Shown piece by piece: positions 1 to 7,067 of a stretch of 31,311 nucleotides of DNA (positions are counted from its first letter, which is position 1; the number at the start of each line of letters is the position of its first letter). A program made the translations under genes and the position numbers. The stretch lies in the NCBI GenBank assembly GCA_038322995.1, contig JBBQGM010000061.1, positions 1-31,311 of the forward strand. Direction: 5' to 3'. The notes under the pieces are model-generated. The model worked only from the letters and a program-made list of their open reading frames with translations, made no database searches and was not told where the DNA came from. The stretch comes from QHXQ01 sp038322995 (GTDB taxonomy: Bacteria > Acidobacteriota > Blastocatellia > Pyrinomonadales > Pyrinomonadaceae).

Positions 1-740
1 TAAACAACTTCCGCGCCATCAAATGTTGTTTCAATATCATTCGTCACGCGAACGCTTCCGCCCGCTGCTCGCGCGTACTGCTTCATCTCATGCATTAATT
101 CGTCATCGAGTTCGTAACCCGGAGGATGCGCGATTGTCAGATCGTGTCCCATCTGCGCCGACGCTAAGGCAAAGCTGTTCGGCACGGCCATCGGCAAAGG
201 CTTCGGATGCCACGCCCACGTCAACACGACCCGCTTGCGCCCCGCGCCGAGTTTCTCTCTGATCGTCAACATGTCCGCGAGCGCCTGACACGGATGGTGC
301 ATCGCCGATTCGAGATTGATGATGGGCACATCACTATGCCGCGCGAACGCTTGCAGCACCGGATCGGTGCGCTCCTCTTTCCAATCCTTCAACGCCGCGA
401 ACGTGCGCACGCCGATGGCCGCGCAGTAGCGGCCCAGCACGCGCACAAACTCCGCCACGTGCTCGGTCTTGTCCCCGTCCATCACCACGCCGTCGCGATG
501 TTCCAGCGTCCAACTCGTCCCCCCCGGCTCAAGCACCACTGCCTGCCCGCCGAGTTCATAAATGCCTACCTGCATCGAAGCGCGCGTGCGCAAACTCGGA
601 TTGAAAAAGACGAGCGCGATTGACCGCCCCGCGAGCGGTTGCGCACGCTCATCGCCCCGCTTGAAGCGCATCGCCGCGTCGAGCAAATTTTCCAGCTCGG
701 CGCGCGACCAATCGGCGGTGGTGAGAAAATCTCTCGGCAT
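1..740 (-). CDS. argF': N-acyl(acetyl/succinyl)ornithine carbamoyltransferase, C-terminal part outside window
   Basis: The first 246 residues are present; the gene runs off the left edge. The enzyme transfers a carbamoyl group from carbamoyl phosphate to an N-acylated ornithine in arginine synthesis. The carbamoyl-phosphate motif FNPSLRTRAS lies near residues 46-55, HPCQ near 149-152, and the second domain carries TWAWHPKPLPMAVPNS near 174-189. That last segment matches the acetylornithine (Xanthomonas) and succinylornithine (Bacteroides) enzymes rather than classical ArgF. From recalled family sequences, the specificity position Glu92 of the Xanthomonas enzyme and Pro90 of the Bacteroides enzyme is Thr92 here, in DGDKTEH. 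Non-acidic residues there are known to favour succinylornithine. The ATG at 740 lies 9 bp after the GNAT stop, so it is the last visible gene of the arg operon. Family assignment is firm; the choice of acyl group is inference. Confidence 0.92.
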   Translation of the reverse strand, partial: MPRDFLTTADWSRAELENLLDAAMRFKRGDERAQPLAGRSIALVFFNPSLRTRASMQVGIYELGGQAVVLEPGGTSWTLEHRDGVVMDGDKTEHVAEFVRVLGRYCAAIGVRTFAALKDWKEERTDPVLQAFARHSDVPIINLESAMHHPCQALADMLTIREKLGAGRKRVVLTWAWHPKPLPMAVPNSFALASAQMGHDLTIAHPPGYELDDELMHEMKQYARAAGGSVRVTNDIETTFDGAEVV

Positions 741-749
741 GAACTTCAC

Positions 750-1235
750 TCAACCGTCCGTGTGCGCGGCCAATTCTTTCGTCATCAACACGCATGCGAT
801 CTCTACGCCGCTGGCCAGACGGTGCGTCGTCAGCCTTTGCCGCTCGTAGCCCGCGCGTTCGTAAAACGGTATGGCGTTCAACGAGGCATTCAAGTGCAGC
901 GCGCGCAAGCCCTGCGTGCGCGCACGCTCTTCGAGCACGCGCAGGAGTTGCAAACCGATGCCGCGCCCGGCCGCTTCGGGCGCAACATAAACCGCTTCGA
1001 CTTCACCGTCCGCAGGGTTCAGCGTGCTAAAGCCGACCACCGCGCTAGTCTCTTCCGCGACGTAAAAATCTTTCTGGCGAATCGCTGCCACATAGTGCGC
1101 CGGTTTGCGCGGGCCGGCCCACGCGGCGATCTCCCTCGGCGCGTAATGGTGCACGCAGAGGCGCTTGATCGCTCTGACGTGTACGCGCCCGATAGCTTCG
1201 TTGTCCTCAGGCGTTGCTCTGCGAATCGTTGGCAT
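750..1235 (-). CDS. GNAT-family N-acetyltransferase in the arginine operon
   Basis: This 161-aa protein is a single GNAT domain. The acetyl-CoA-binding loop is visible as APEAAGRGIG about two thirds along, preceded by the beta strand EVEAVYV. The C-terminal part has LNASLNAIPFYERAGY, typical of GNAT motif B. The start was taken as the ATG at 1235 because AGAGG sits about six bases upstream; a GTG at 1256 would add seven residues and overlap the end of argD. It lies between argD and argF' with tight spacing, so it is co-transcribed with arginine genes. A role as a short ArgA-like acyltransferase making N-acylglutamate is possible from position only; its sequence resembles general GNAT enzymes with no clear ArgA signature. 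Substrate unknown. Confidence 0.85.
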   Translation of the reverse strand: MPTIRRATPEDNEAIGRVHVRAIKRLCVHHYAPREIAAWAGPRKPAHYVAAIRQKDFYVAEETSAVVGFSTLNPADGEVEAVYVAPEAAGRGIGLQLLRVLEERARTQGLRALHLNASLNAIPFYERAGYERQRLTTHRLASGVEIACVLMTKELAAHTDG

Positions 1236-1248
1236 AACATCCTCTGGC

Positions 1249-2448
1249 TCAGACACTCGCTAACGCCTGCGCCAGCGCATCTATAAACAGATCAATCTCC
1301 GTTTGCTGTAAGCACAGCGGCGGCAGCAGACGCAGCACGCACTTGTCGCTCGACGTGCCGGTGATGATGCGGAGTGCGAGCAACGCCCCATGCACTTGCG
1401 CCGCGATCTCATCTGTGAACTCAATGCCGAGCAGCATACCACGCCCGCGCAGCCGCGCGACCTGCGGCACGTCCTGCAAACGTGCGCGCAGGTGCGCTTC
1501 GACCGCACGCACGTTGGCCAACATCTCGTCCTGCGCAATCGCTGCGAGCGTCGCGCGCACGGCCGCCATCGCCAGCATGCCGCCGCCAAAGGTCGTGCCG
1601 AGATCGTTCTCCTTGATCTGCGCGGCCACCGCGTCCGTCGTGAGACACGCGCCGACTGGCACGCCGCTGCCCAACGCTTTCGCCAGCGTGATGATGTCCG
1701 GCACAACGCCGCCCGCCGCCGCGCTGCCCGCGAAGAACCATTCGCCCGTGCGCCCGACGCCGGTCTGCACCTCGTCGAAGACGAGCAGCATGCCGCGCTC
1801 AGCGCACAACGCGCGTAATCCGCGGAAGAACTCCGGCTGAGCTTCGCGTACGCCCGCCATCGATTGAATCGGCTCAAGCATGACGGCCGCGACCGACTCG
1901 TCCGCGAGCGCGGCGACCGAATCAAGTGAGCCAAACTCCGCGCACAGATGGCCGGGCACATTCGGGCGGCCAAGCTCGCGATACTTGCCCAAAAACGTCG
2001 CGCTGATCGCATCGGCCGTGCGCCCGTGAAAGCTGCCCGTGAACGTGATGATCCCCTCGCGCCCCGTCCGCATACGCGCCATGCGCATCGCGTTCTCGTT
2101 CGCCTCCGTGCCGGAGTTGCAGAAGAATGCTTTCGTGAGCGACGCGGGCGCGCGTTTGACCAACGCTTCCGCCGCCTGCGCACGCACTTCCGAATAGACG
2201 AGATTCGAGTAGAACAACAACTGCTCGGCCTGCGCCTTCAACGCCGCGACCACGTGCGGGTGACAATGCCCCGTCGCGCAGACCGCATGCCCGCCGTAGA
2301 GATCAAGATAACGCTCGCCCGCGTCCGTCTCGATCCACGCGCCCGCGCCCCGCGCCGCCACGAGCGGCATCTTCTTGTACGTCGCAAGCTGAAACTGCTC
2401 CTCGCGCGCGATGGTGTCCATTGCTGTCGTTGCTGTGCTCATCTTCAT
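1249..2448 (-). CDS. argD: acetylornithine/succinylornithine aminotransferase
   Basis: This 399-aa class III PLP-dependent aminotransferase converts N-acylglutamate semialdehyde to N-acylornithine with glutamate as amino donor. Visible landmarks are NSGTEANENA (residues 111-120), SFHGRT (139-144), the PLP-contacting FDEVQTGVGRTG (224-235) and the Schiff-base lysine K257 in TLAKALGSG. The length is normal for ArgD. The ATG at 2448 overlaps the stop of the upstream csaA-like gene as ATGA, indicating translational coupling. If the neighbouring carbamoyltransferase prefers succinylornithine, this enzyme would have to act on the succinylated substrate, which ArgD enzymes of several bacteria can do. 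Specificity cannot be read from sequence alone. Confidence 0.95.
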   Translation of the reverse strand: MKMSTATTAMDTIAREEQFQLATYKKMPLVAARGAGAWIETDAGERYLDLYGGHAVCATGHCHPHVVAALKAQAEQLLFYSNLVYSEVRAQAAEALVKRAPASLTKAFFCNSGTEANENAMRMARMRTGREGIITFTGSFHGRTADAISATFLGKYRELGRPNVPGHLCAEFGSLDSVAALADESVAAVMLEPIQSMAGVREAQPEFFRGLRALCAERGMLLVFDEVQTGVGRTGEWFFAGSAAAGGVVPDIITLAKALGSGVPVGACLTTDAVAAQIKENDLGTTFGGGMLAMAAVRATLAAIAQDEMLANVRAVEAHLRARLQDVPQVARLRGRGMLLGIEFTDEIAAQVHGALLALRIITGTSSDKCVLRLLPPLCLQQTEIDLFIDALAQALASV

Positions 2449-2822
2449 CCGGCCCGCGTGCCATTAGGCACACACTGTTCCGGCATGGCCAGCACGGGTA
2501 TGCTCCCGTCCGCGTAGCCAATGTCGAATAACATTCCTTCCGAAACCGCGCCCGCCATGCGCCGCGGCGCGAGGTTGATAACGAACAACGCTTGCTTGCC
2601 GGCAATCTCCTGCGGCGTCTGCCGCTCACGCTTCATGCCGGCCAAGATAGTTCGTTTATGATCGCCGAAATCAACCATCAGGCTAACCAGCTTACTCGAT
2701 CCCGGCACGTCCGCCACCGCCTCGATTGTGCCGACACGTATATCGATCCGATCAAGCACATCCGGCATGATCTCCGGCTTGACCGGCGCTGGCGCAAACG
2801 GCGCGTTGGCAGCGTCCGTCAT
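2445..2822 (-). CDS. csaA: CsaA-type tRNA-binding domain protein
   Basis: This 125-aa protein is a single OB-fold tRNA-binding domain like CsaA and the C-terminal appendix of bacterial methionyl-tRNA synthetase. The fold starts at DIRVGTI (residues 27-33) and ends with NLAPRRMAGAVSEGML (83-98), the most conserved stretch of the family. CsaA is described as a small tRNA-binding protein with chaperone- or export-related activity; its exact role is unclear. The start ATG at 2822 overlaps the argC stop and the stop overlaps the argD start, both as ATGA, so it is translationally locked between two arginine genes. The first 20 residues are proline-rich and precede the fold. Confidence 0.88.
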   Translation of the reverse strand: MTDAANAPFAPAPVKPEIMPDVLDRIDIRVGTIEAVADVPGSSKLVSLMVDFGDHKRTILAGMKRERQTPQEIAGKQALFVINLAPRRMAGAVSEGMLFDIGYADGSIPVLAMPEQCVPNGTRAG

Positions 2823-3847
2823 GGATTACTCCCCGTTAGCAACAGGCCCGTCTTTTCGTCCAAGCCAAACATCAAGTTCATGTTCTGCACGGCTTGTCCG
2901 GCCGCGCCTTTCACCAAATTATCAAGCGCCGAAAAGACTGCGAGTTGCCGCCCGCGCACGGCCAAGCCGATGTCGCAGAAGTTCGTCAGCTTCACCCAGT
3001 TGATGTCGGGCGAGCCGTTGACGAGTCGGACGAAGAACGAGTCGCGATAGAAATCCGCGTAGAGCGCGCGAGCCGCATCGGCCGTCAACTCGTTTTTGGT
3101 CTCGACGTAGATCGAAGCGAAGATGCCCCGCGCGACGGGCAACGAGTGCGTCATAAACACAAGTTCGCTCGTCCAATCGCCGACGCGCCTTAGCTCCTGC
3201 TCGATCTCCGGCACGTGCTGATGCGTAAACGGCTTGTAGGCGTAGAACGAGTTGCTGCGCTGCGGGTGGTGCGTGTTCGCCGCCGGTTTCGCGCCCGACC
3301 CCGACGAGCCGGTCTTCGCATCCACGATCACGCGCCCCGTCAATTCGCCCGCCGCGACGAGCGGCGCAAGCCCCAACAGCGTCGCCGTCGCGAAACAACC
3401 GGGATTGCTGACGAGTCGTGCGTGGCTAACACCTGTGCGGTTCGTCTCCGTCAGACCATAAACAAACTCGCGCTGCAAATCCGTCGCCGTATGCTCGCGC
3501 CCGTAGTGCTGCAAAAACTCGGCCGGATCGCCCAGACGAAAATCACCGGAGAGATCAATCGCTTTCACCGCCGGCGGCAACTGCGGTGCGAGCGCAAGCG
3601 CCTGTCCGTGCGGCAGCGCGAAGAAGACGCAATCGAGATCAACTAGAGTTTGCAAATCTTCCGGCGCAGACGTGAAGCGCAGCTCGGTCAACCCGTACAG
3701 GTTGCGATGCACATCGCCCACGAGTTTGCCCGCATGCTCGTGCGCCGTCACGAGCGCGATTTCGACGTGCGGGTGCTGCAACAAAATGCGCAGCAACTCC
3801 GCCCCGCCGTAACCCGATCCGCCGAAGATGCCGATCTTTAATTTCAT
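2819..3847 (-). CDS. argC: N-acetyl-gamma-glutamyl-phosphate reductase
   Basis: The protein has 342 aa, normal for ArgC. It reduces N-acylglutamyl phosphate to the semialdehyde with NADPH. The Rossmann motif IFGGSGYGGAELLR covers residues 7-20 and the catalytic cysteine is C151 in SNPGCFATA. The KTGSSGSGAKP stretch and a HQHVPEIEQE segment follow, as in the family. The start at 3847 opens directly with MKLKIGIFGGSGYG, so there is no room for a later start. No clear Shine-Dalgarno sequence precedes it; instead a 7-bp repeat array abuts the start codon. Its stop overlaps the csaA start (ATGA). Confidence 0.96.
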   Translation of the reverse strand: MKLKIGIFGGSGYGGAELLRILLQHPHVEIALVTAHEHAGKLVGDVHRNLYGLTELRFTSAPEDLQTLVDLDCVFFALPHGQALALAPQLPPAVKAIDLSGDFRLGDPAEFLQHYGREHTATDLQREFVYGLTETNRTGVSHARLVSNPGCFATATLLGLAPLVAAGELTGRVIVDAKTGSSGSGAKPAANTHHPQRSNSFYAYKPFTHQHVPEIEQELRRVGDWTSELVFMTHSLPVARGIFASIYVETKNELTADAARALYADFYRDSFFVRLVNGSPDINWVKLTNFCDIGLAVRGRQLAVFSALDNLVKGAAGQAVQNMNLMFGLDEKTGLLLTGSNP

Positions 3848-3973
3848 GTTAAAGATGCAGAGTTCAAGGTTGTAAGTTCAAAATCACAGATGCAAAGCTC
3901 AATACCGACCCTTGCGCGGTTCATACGCACAAGGTGCGCTCTAAACCCTGAACCTTGAACTTTGAACTTTACC
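3848..3973. repeat. two facing arrays of degenerate 7-bp tandem repeats
   Basis: Immediately upstream of argC, positions 3848-3903 read as eight degenerate 7-mers on the plus strand, with units such as GTTCAAG, GTTCAAA and ATGCAAA. Positions 3946-3973 read as about four 7-mers (CCCTGAA, CCTTGAA, CTTTGAA, CTTTACC), the reverse-complement sense of the same motif. The two arrays therefore face each other around a short centre containing CCTTG and CAAGG arms. The right array encodes the last residues and borders the stop codon of the P-loop NTPase gene. Confidence 0.75.
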
Positions 3974-5041
3974 CTTCACGATCTCGAACAGACGCGCCCC
4001 ATCGCGCCGCGCATTGCCCGCCACGATGCCGAATTGTTGCTCGATGTAGTCCTCGCCCATCTGCGCGTCTGTGACCGAGCCGGCGATGAGATCAACCGTC
4101 AGCCCGCGCCGCGCGAACCACTCGATGCCGCCCCACGCGCCGACGTAATCCGACGCGCAATAGACGAGTGCCGCCGTCGCCGCACGCAACTCTTCGTCGT
4201 CGAACACGGACTCAACCGAATAGCCGCCGATGATGCCGTCGCCCAACTCGATCACGATTAGATCGGGCGCGCACTCGTTCAGCCGTGCGATGATCGCTTT
4301 CGCGACCGGCGCGAGATCGCCCACGCCGACGGTCGAAGGTAACCCGCAATCGAGAAAGCTCGCCGTCGCCACCGCGCCGTGATCCGCCATGTTCAGCGTG
4401 TCGCGCAGGCACGCGACGCCGGAGAGTTTGCCCGCCGCGACGCGCAAACCGGCGCGTGTCGCCTGCTTGATCAACTCCGTCGCGGCGAACGTCTTGCCGC
4501 TATTCATGCACGCGCCCGCGACCAGCACGAGCGGCGCGGTCTCGCCCAAATGATCGCGCAACGGCAACGCTGCGTCCGCGATGTTGCGCACACGCCCACG
4601 CTCGTCCGCCACCAGCCCCAGCACCTCCACGCGGATCGCATCACTTAGACTCGAATGATGCCCCGTGCAGCAACCGATGACGCCGCCCATGTTAAGCAGG
4701 TGCAACTCATCACCCGCTTTGACGGACGCAGGCACGTCGCCCACGAACCCTTTCAACGCGCGCCGCCGGCCCAGCACGCCCACCAGCACATCGCCCGGCG
4801 TGATCTTCGCCAAACGGCCGGTCGGCAACTCAAGCTGGTTGTACGTCGCGCTGTCCGTCAACGCGCGCACGACCACCACGTCGCCTGCGCGCGGCTTGGC
4901 CAATGCGCCGACCAACGCCAGCGTGCGCGGCAGCGCGAGCGGCGCAGTCGCCGACCCGATCTTATCTGCTTCAACAATCGTGATCGCCGCGCCAACAAGC
5001 GACCCACCGTTCTGCTTCATGTTGCCCGCGCTGTTCATCAT
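3941..5041 (-). CDS. uncharacterised P-loop NTPase inside the arginine operon
   Basis: This protein of about 366 aa has a Walker A motif, GACMNSGKT, near residues 176-184. The N-terminal half of about 165 residues is beta-rich, with TGRLAKITPGDVLVGVLGRR and a later GCCTGHHSS. After Walker A come GKLSGVACLRDTLNMADHG and LIVIELGDGIIGGY, resembling the switch and Walker-B regions of dethiobiotin-synthetase, MobB and DUF1611-type P-loop proteins. I do not recognise a named family. It lies between argG and argC, same strand, so a role linked to arginine or an acylated intermediate is possible but only positional. The start chosen (ATG 5041, next to a second ATG) has AGGACG just upstream; starts at 5080, 5053 and 5020 are also open. 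The last residues (VQSSRFRV) come from a 7-bp repeat array, so the C-terminus may have been altered by repeat insertion. Confidence 0.75.
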   Translation of the reverse strand: MMNSAGNMKQNGGSLVGAAITIVEADKIGSATAPLALPRTLALVGALAKPRAGDVVVVRALTDSATYNQLELPTGRLAKITPGDVLVGVLGRRRALKGFVGDVPASVKAGDELHLLNMGGVIGCCTGHHSSLSDAIRVEVLGLVADERGRVRNIADAALPLRDHLGETAPLVLVAGACMNSGKTFAATELIKQATRAGLRVAAGKLSGVACLRDTLNMADHGAVATASFLDCGLPSTVGVGDLAPVAKAIIARLNECAPDLIVIELGDGIIGGYSVESVFDDEELRAATAALVYCASDYVGAWGGIEWFARRGLTVDLIAGSVTDAQMGEDYIEQQFGIVAGNARRDGARLFEIVKGKVQSSRFRV

Positions 5042-5081
5042 GCTCGTCCTCATCTGAACTGAACTCAAAACCCAGCTCAAC

Positions 5082-5116
5082 TTTGAAATCTCAAATCTCA
5101 GATTTCAAATCTGCCC
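5082..5116. repeat. 7-bp tandem-repeat array between argG and the NTPase gene
   Basis: Positions 5082-5116 divide into five 7-mers: TTTGAAA, TCTCAAA, TCTCAGA, TTTCAAA and TCTGCCC. The stretch is also partly self-complementary. It is AT-rich against a GC-rich background and lies in the 126-bp spacer between argG and the NTPase gene. It has the same 7-bp periodicity as the arrays at 3848-3973 and 22326-22360, but a different unit sequence. Confidence 0.7.
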
Positions 5117-5167
5117 TGCGCTCCACCCGGCCTGCGCCGGCCGCCTGTACGTTTGACGCCGCACGGC

Positions 5168-6379
5168 TCACGCTTGGCGAGCAAGTTGCGCCCGTGAGCG
5201 CAGACGCAACGCGTTCAACTTGATGAAGCCTTCGGCGTCGCGCTGATCGTAAATCGTGTCGGCCTCGAACGTCGCCAGCCGCTCGCTATAGAGCGAGCGC
5301 GGCGCGCGGCGACCCGCCACGATCACGTTGCCGCGATAGAGTTTCAAACGCACCTCGCCCGTCACGTTGGCCTGCGTCGCGGCAATCGTCTGCCGCATCA
5401 ACTCCGTCTCCGGCGCGAACCAGAAGCCGTAATAAACACTCTCCGCGAACTTCAAACTGAGCGCGTCGCGCAGCCGCAGCACTTCACGGTCGAGCGTCAG
5501 TGATTCGAGCGCGCGATGCGCTGCCTGCAAAATGGTCACGCCCGGCGTCTCGTACACGCCGCGCGACTTCATGCCGACGAAACGATTCTCGACGAGATCG
5601 ACGCGGCCCACGCCGTGCTCACCGCCCAGCGCGTTCAACTGCGTCAGCAACTCGACCGCGCCGAGTTTCGCCCCGTTGATTCTGACCGGCACGCCGCGCT
5701 CGAAGCCGATAATGACGTACTCGGCTTCGGCCCGCGCCGCTTCCGGCGCTTTCGTCATCTGAAAAATATCCGCGGGCGGCTCCGTCCACGGGTCTTCGAG
5801 GATGCCGCCCTCGTAGGAGACGTGCATCAGATTGCGGTCGGTCGAATAAGGCTTCGCGTGCGTCACCTTCACAGGGATGTTGTGTTGCTCGCAGTACGCC
5901 AGCAGATCGCTGCGCCCCTTGAACTCCCATTCGCGCCACGGCGCGATCACCTTGATGTCCGGTTCGAGCGCGTAGTAGGTCAACTCAAAGCGCACCTGAT
6001 CGTTGCCCTTGCCCGTCGCGCCATGGGCCACCGCGTCCGCGCCTTCCTTGCGCGCGATCTCGATCTGCCGTTGCGCGATCACCGGCCGCGCTAAACTTGT
6101 GCCGAGCAAATACACGCCTTCATAAACCGCGTTCGCCTGCACCGCCGGCCACACGTACTCGCGCACAAACTCCTCGCGCAAATCTTCGACATAGAGCTTC
6201 GACGCGCCGGTCGCCTGCGCCTTCTCTTCAAGGCCCGCCAACTCTTCGCCCTGTCCCACGTCCGCGCAATAACAGACGACCTCGCAGCCGTAACGCTCCT
6301 TCAACCAGTGCAGCATCACGGACGTGTCCAGCCCGCCCGAATACGCCAGCACCACCTTTTTGATCTGCTTCTCAGTCAC
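5168..6379 (-). CDS. argG: argininosuccinate synthase
   Basis: The 403-aa enzyme joins citrulline and aspartate with ATP to make argininosuccinate. The PP-loop AYSGGLDTS is at residues 12-20, followed by CADVGQGEE, GATGKGNDQVRFE and GRSDLLAY, all expected for ArgG. The start is taken as GTG at 6379: it follows AAGGGAG at good spacing and gives the usual N-terminus directly before the PP-loop. The open frame continues upstream to 6571, but that extension overlaps argR and has arginine-rich shadow-frame composition. It lies 31 bp after argR on the same strand. If argF' acts on acylated ornithine, a deacylase outside this window must supply free citrulline. Confidence 0.97.
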   Translation of the reverse strand: MTEKQIKKVVLAYSGGLDTSVMLHWLKERYGCEVVCYCADVGQGEELAGLEEKAQATGASKLYVEDLREEFVREYVWPAVQANAVYEGVYLLGTSLARPVIAQRQIEIARKEGADAVAHGATGKGNDQVRFELTYYALEPDIKVIAPWREWEFKGRSDLLAYCEQHNIPVKVTHAKPYSTDRNLMHVSYEGGILEDPWTEPPADIFQMTKAPEAARAEAEYVIIGFERGVPVRINGAKLGAVELLTQLNALGGEHGVGRVDLVENRFVGMKSRGVYETPGVTILQAAHRALESLTLDREVLRLRDALSLKFAESVYYGFWFAPETELMRQTIAATQANVTGEVRLKLYRGNVIVAGRRAPRSLYSERLATFEADTIYDQRDAEGFIKLNALRLRSRAQLARQA

Positions 6380-6410
6380 TGCTTCTCCCTTGCCCGCTGC
6401 CCGCTTAGTT

Positions 6411-6827
6411 TTAGCCGAACAGTTCCCAAATTTTTCTGATTGCCGTGCGTTGCGCCTTCCGCTCCGCGACGGCGATAAATATTGTGTCCTCGCCTGCGAG
6501 CGTGCCGACGATCTCCGGCAACGCCGCGCGATCAAGTTCGACCGCGACCGCCGACGCCAAGCCCGGCTCACAACGCGCCACGACTAGCACATCGCCCGCC
6601 ACGCTCAAGCTCAACAGCCCGCGCGCCGCCGCACCGTTCGCCGGCCGCGGCACGGCATAACGCCCGTGCTGCTTCACGATCCCCAACTCTTCCAGATCGC
6701 GCGAGATGCTCGATTGCGTCGCCACGAAGCCCGCGCGCTGCAAGTGTTCCGCCAATTCACCCTGCGTACTGGCCGGCAACGCACGCACCAGACTCAACAG
6801 TTTCTTTTGCCGTCGCTCTTTTTCCAT
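6411..6827 (-). CDS. argR: arginine repressor
   Basis: The 138-aa protein has the two-domain ArgR layout. The N-terminal winged helix-turn-helix (residues 1-60) carries TQSSISRDLEELG, the DNA-recognition helix signature. The C-terminal hexamerisation and arginine-binding domain has GTLAGEDTIFIA (108-119), matching the GTIAGDDT type motif with Glu-Asp at the arginine-binding acidic pair. It heads the leftward arginine operon and faces argH across a 240-bp gap containing palindromic operator-like sites just upstream of its start, so autoregulation and control of both transcripts are likely. The ATG at 6827 gives the standard N-terminus. Confidence 0.96.
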   Translation of the reverse strand: MEKERRQKKLLSLVRALPASTQGELAEHLQRAGFVATQSSISRDLEELGIVKQHGRYAVPRPANGAAARGLLSLSVAGDVLVVARCEPGLASAVAVELDRAALPEIVGTLAGEDTIFIAVAERKAQRTAIRKIWELFG

Positions 6828-6836
6828 CGCCCATAC

Positions 6837-6897
6837 TTATGCAACTAAACTTGCATAACTGTTGCATAGATGCATAAAATAACACTAATGTTGCATC
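6837..6897. promoter_or_regulatory. cluster of ARG-box-like palindromes between argR and argH
   Basis: Positions 6837-6858 form a perfect inverted repeat with arms TTATGCAA and TTGCATAA around six bases. Positions 6863-6874 hold a second palindrome, TGCAT-AG-ATGCA, and a further TTGCAT half-site lies at 6891-6896. ArgR proteins bind paired palindromes with TGAAT/ATTCA-like half-sites; TGCAT/ATGCA would be a variant. A possible argH promoter overlaps: TTGCAT (6851-6856) and TAAAAT (6875-6880), spaced 18 bp. The AT-rich patch stands out in the GC-rich window. Confidence 0.75.
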
Positions 6898-6917
6898 GAA
6901 GCAAACGGGCGACTGCT

Positions 6918-7052
6918 GGGAGCGCAGGCATCTTGCCCGCCATGAGCGCGTCAGCGCGAACAAGAGTTCACGCTACCACTCAAGGTTGAAGGCTGATGGC
7001 AACTTTGAAGCGTGCTTTAGCACGCTTTGGCGGGCAAGATGCCCGCGCTCCC
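6918..7052. repeat. inverted pair of REP-like elements in the argH leader
   Basis: Arms at 6918-6942 and 7028-7052 are inverted copies of a 25-bp sequence containing GGCGGGCAAGATGCCCGC, with a single mismatch. An 8-bp hairpin (AAGCGTGC/GCACGCTT, loop TTTA) at 7008-7027 abuts the right copy. The core is itself palindromic. This resembles dispersed REP or BIME-type elements. It lies upstream of the argH ribosome-binding site, so it would be in the argH 5' leader if transcription starts near 6885. Confidence 0.7.
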
Positions 7053-7067
7053 GGCGAGGAGGATGAA

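Noticed and set aside
5168..6571. Longer argG frame starting at 6571
   Set aside because: The extra 64 residues overlap argR and are arginine-rich shadow text; the GTG at 6379 has a good ribosome-binding site and gives the normal ArgG start.
6996..7067. Upstream ATG for argH
   Set aside because: The extension translates a REP-like palindrome; GTG 7068 has GAGGAGG upstream and fits the family start.
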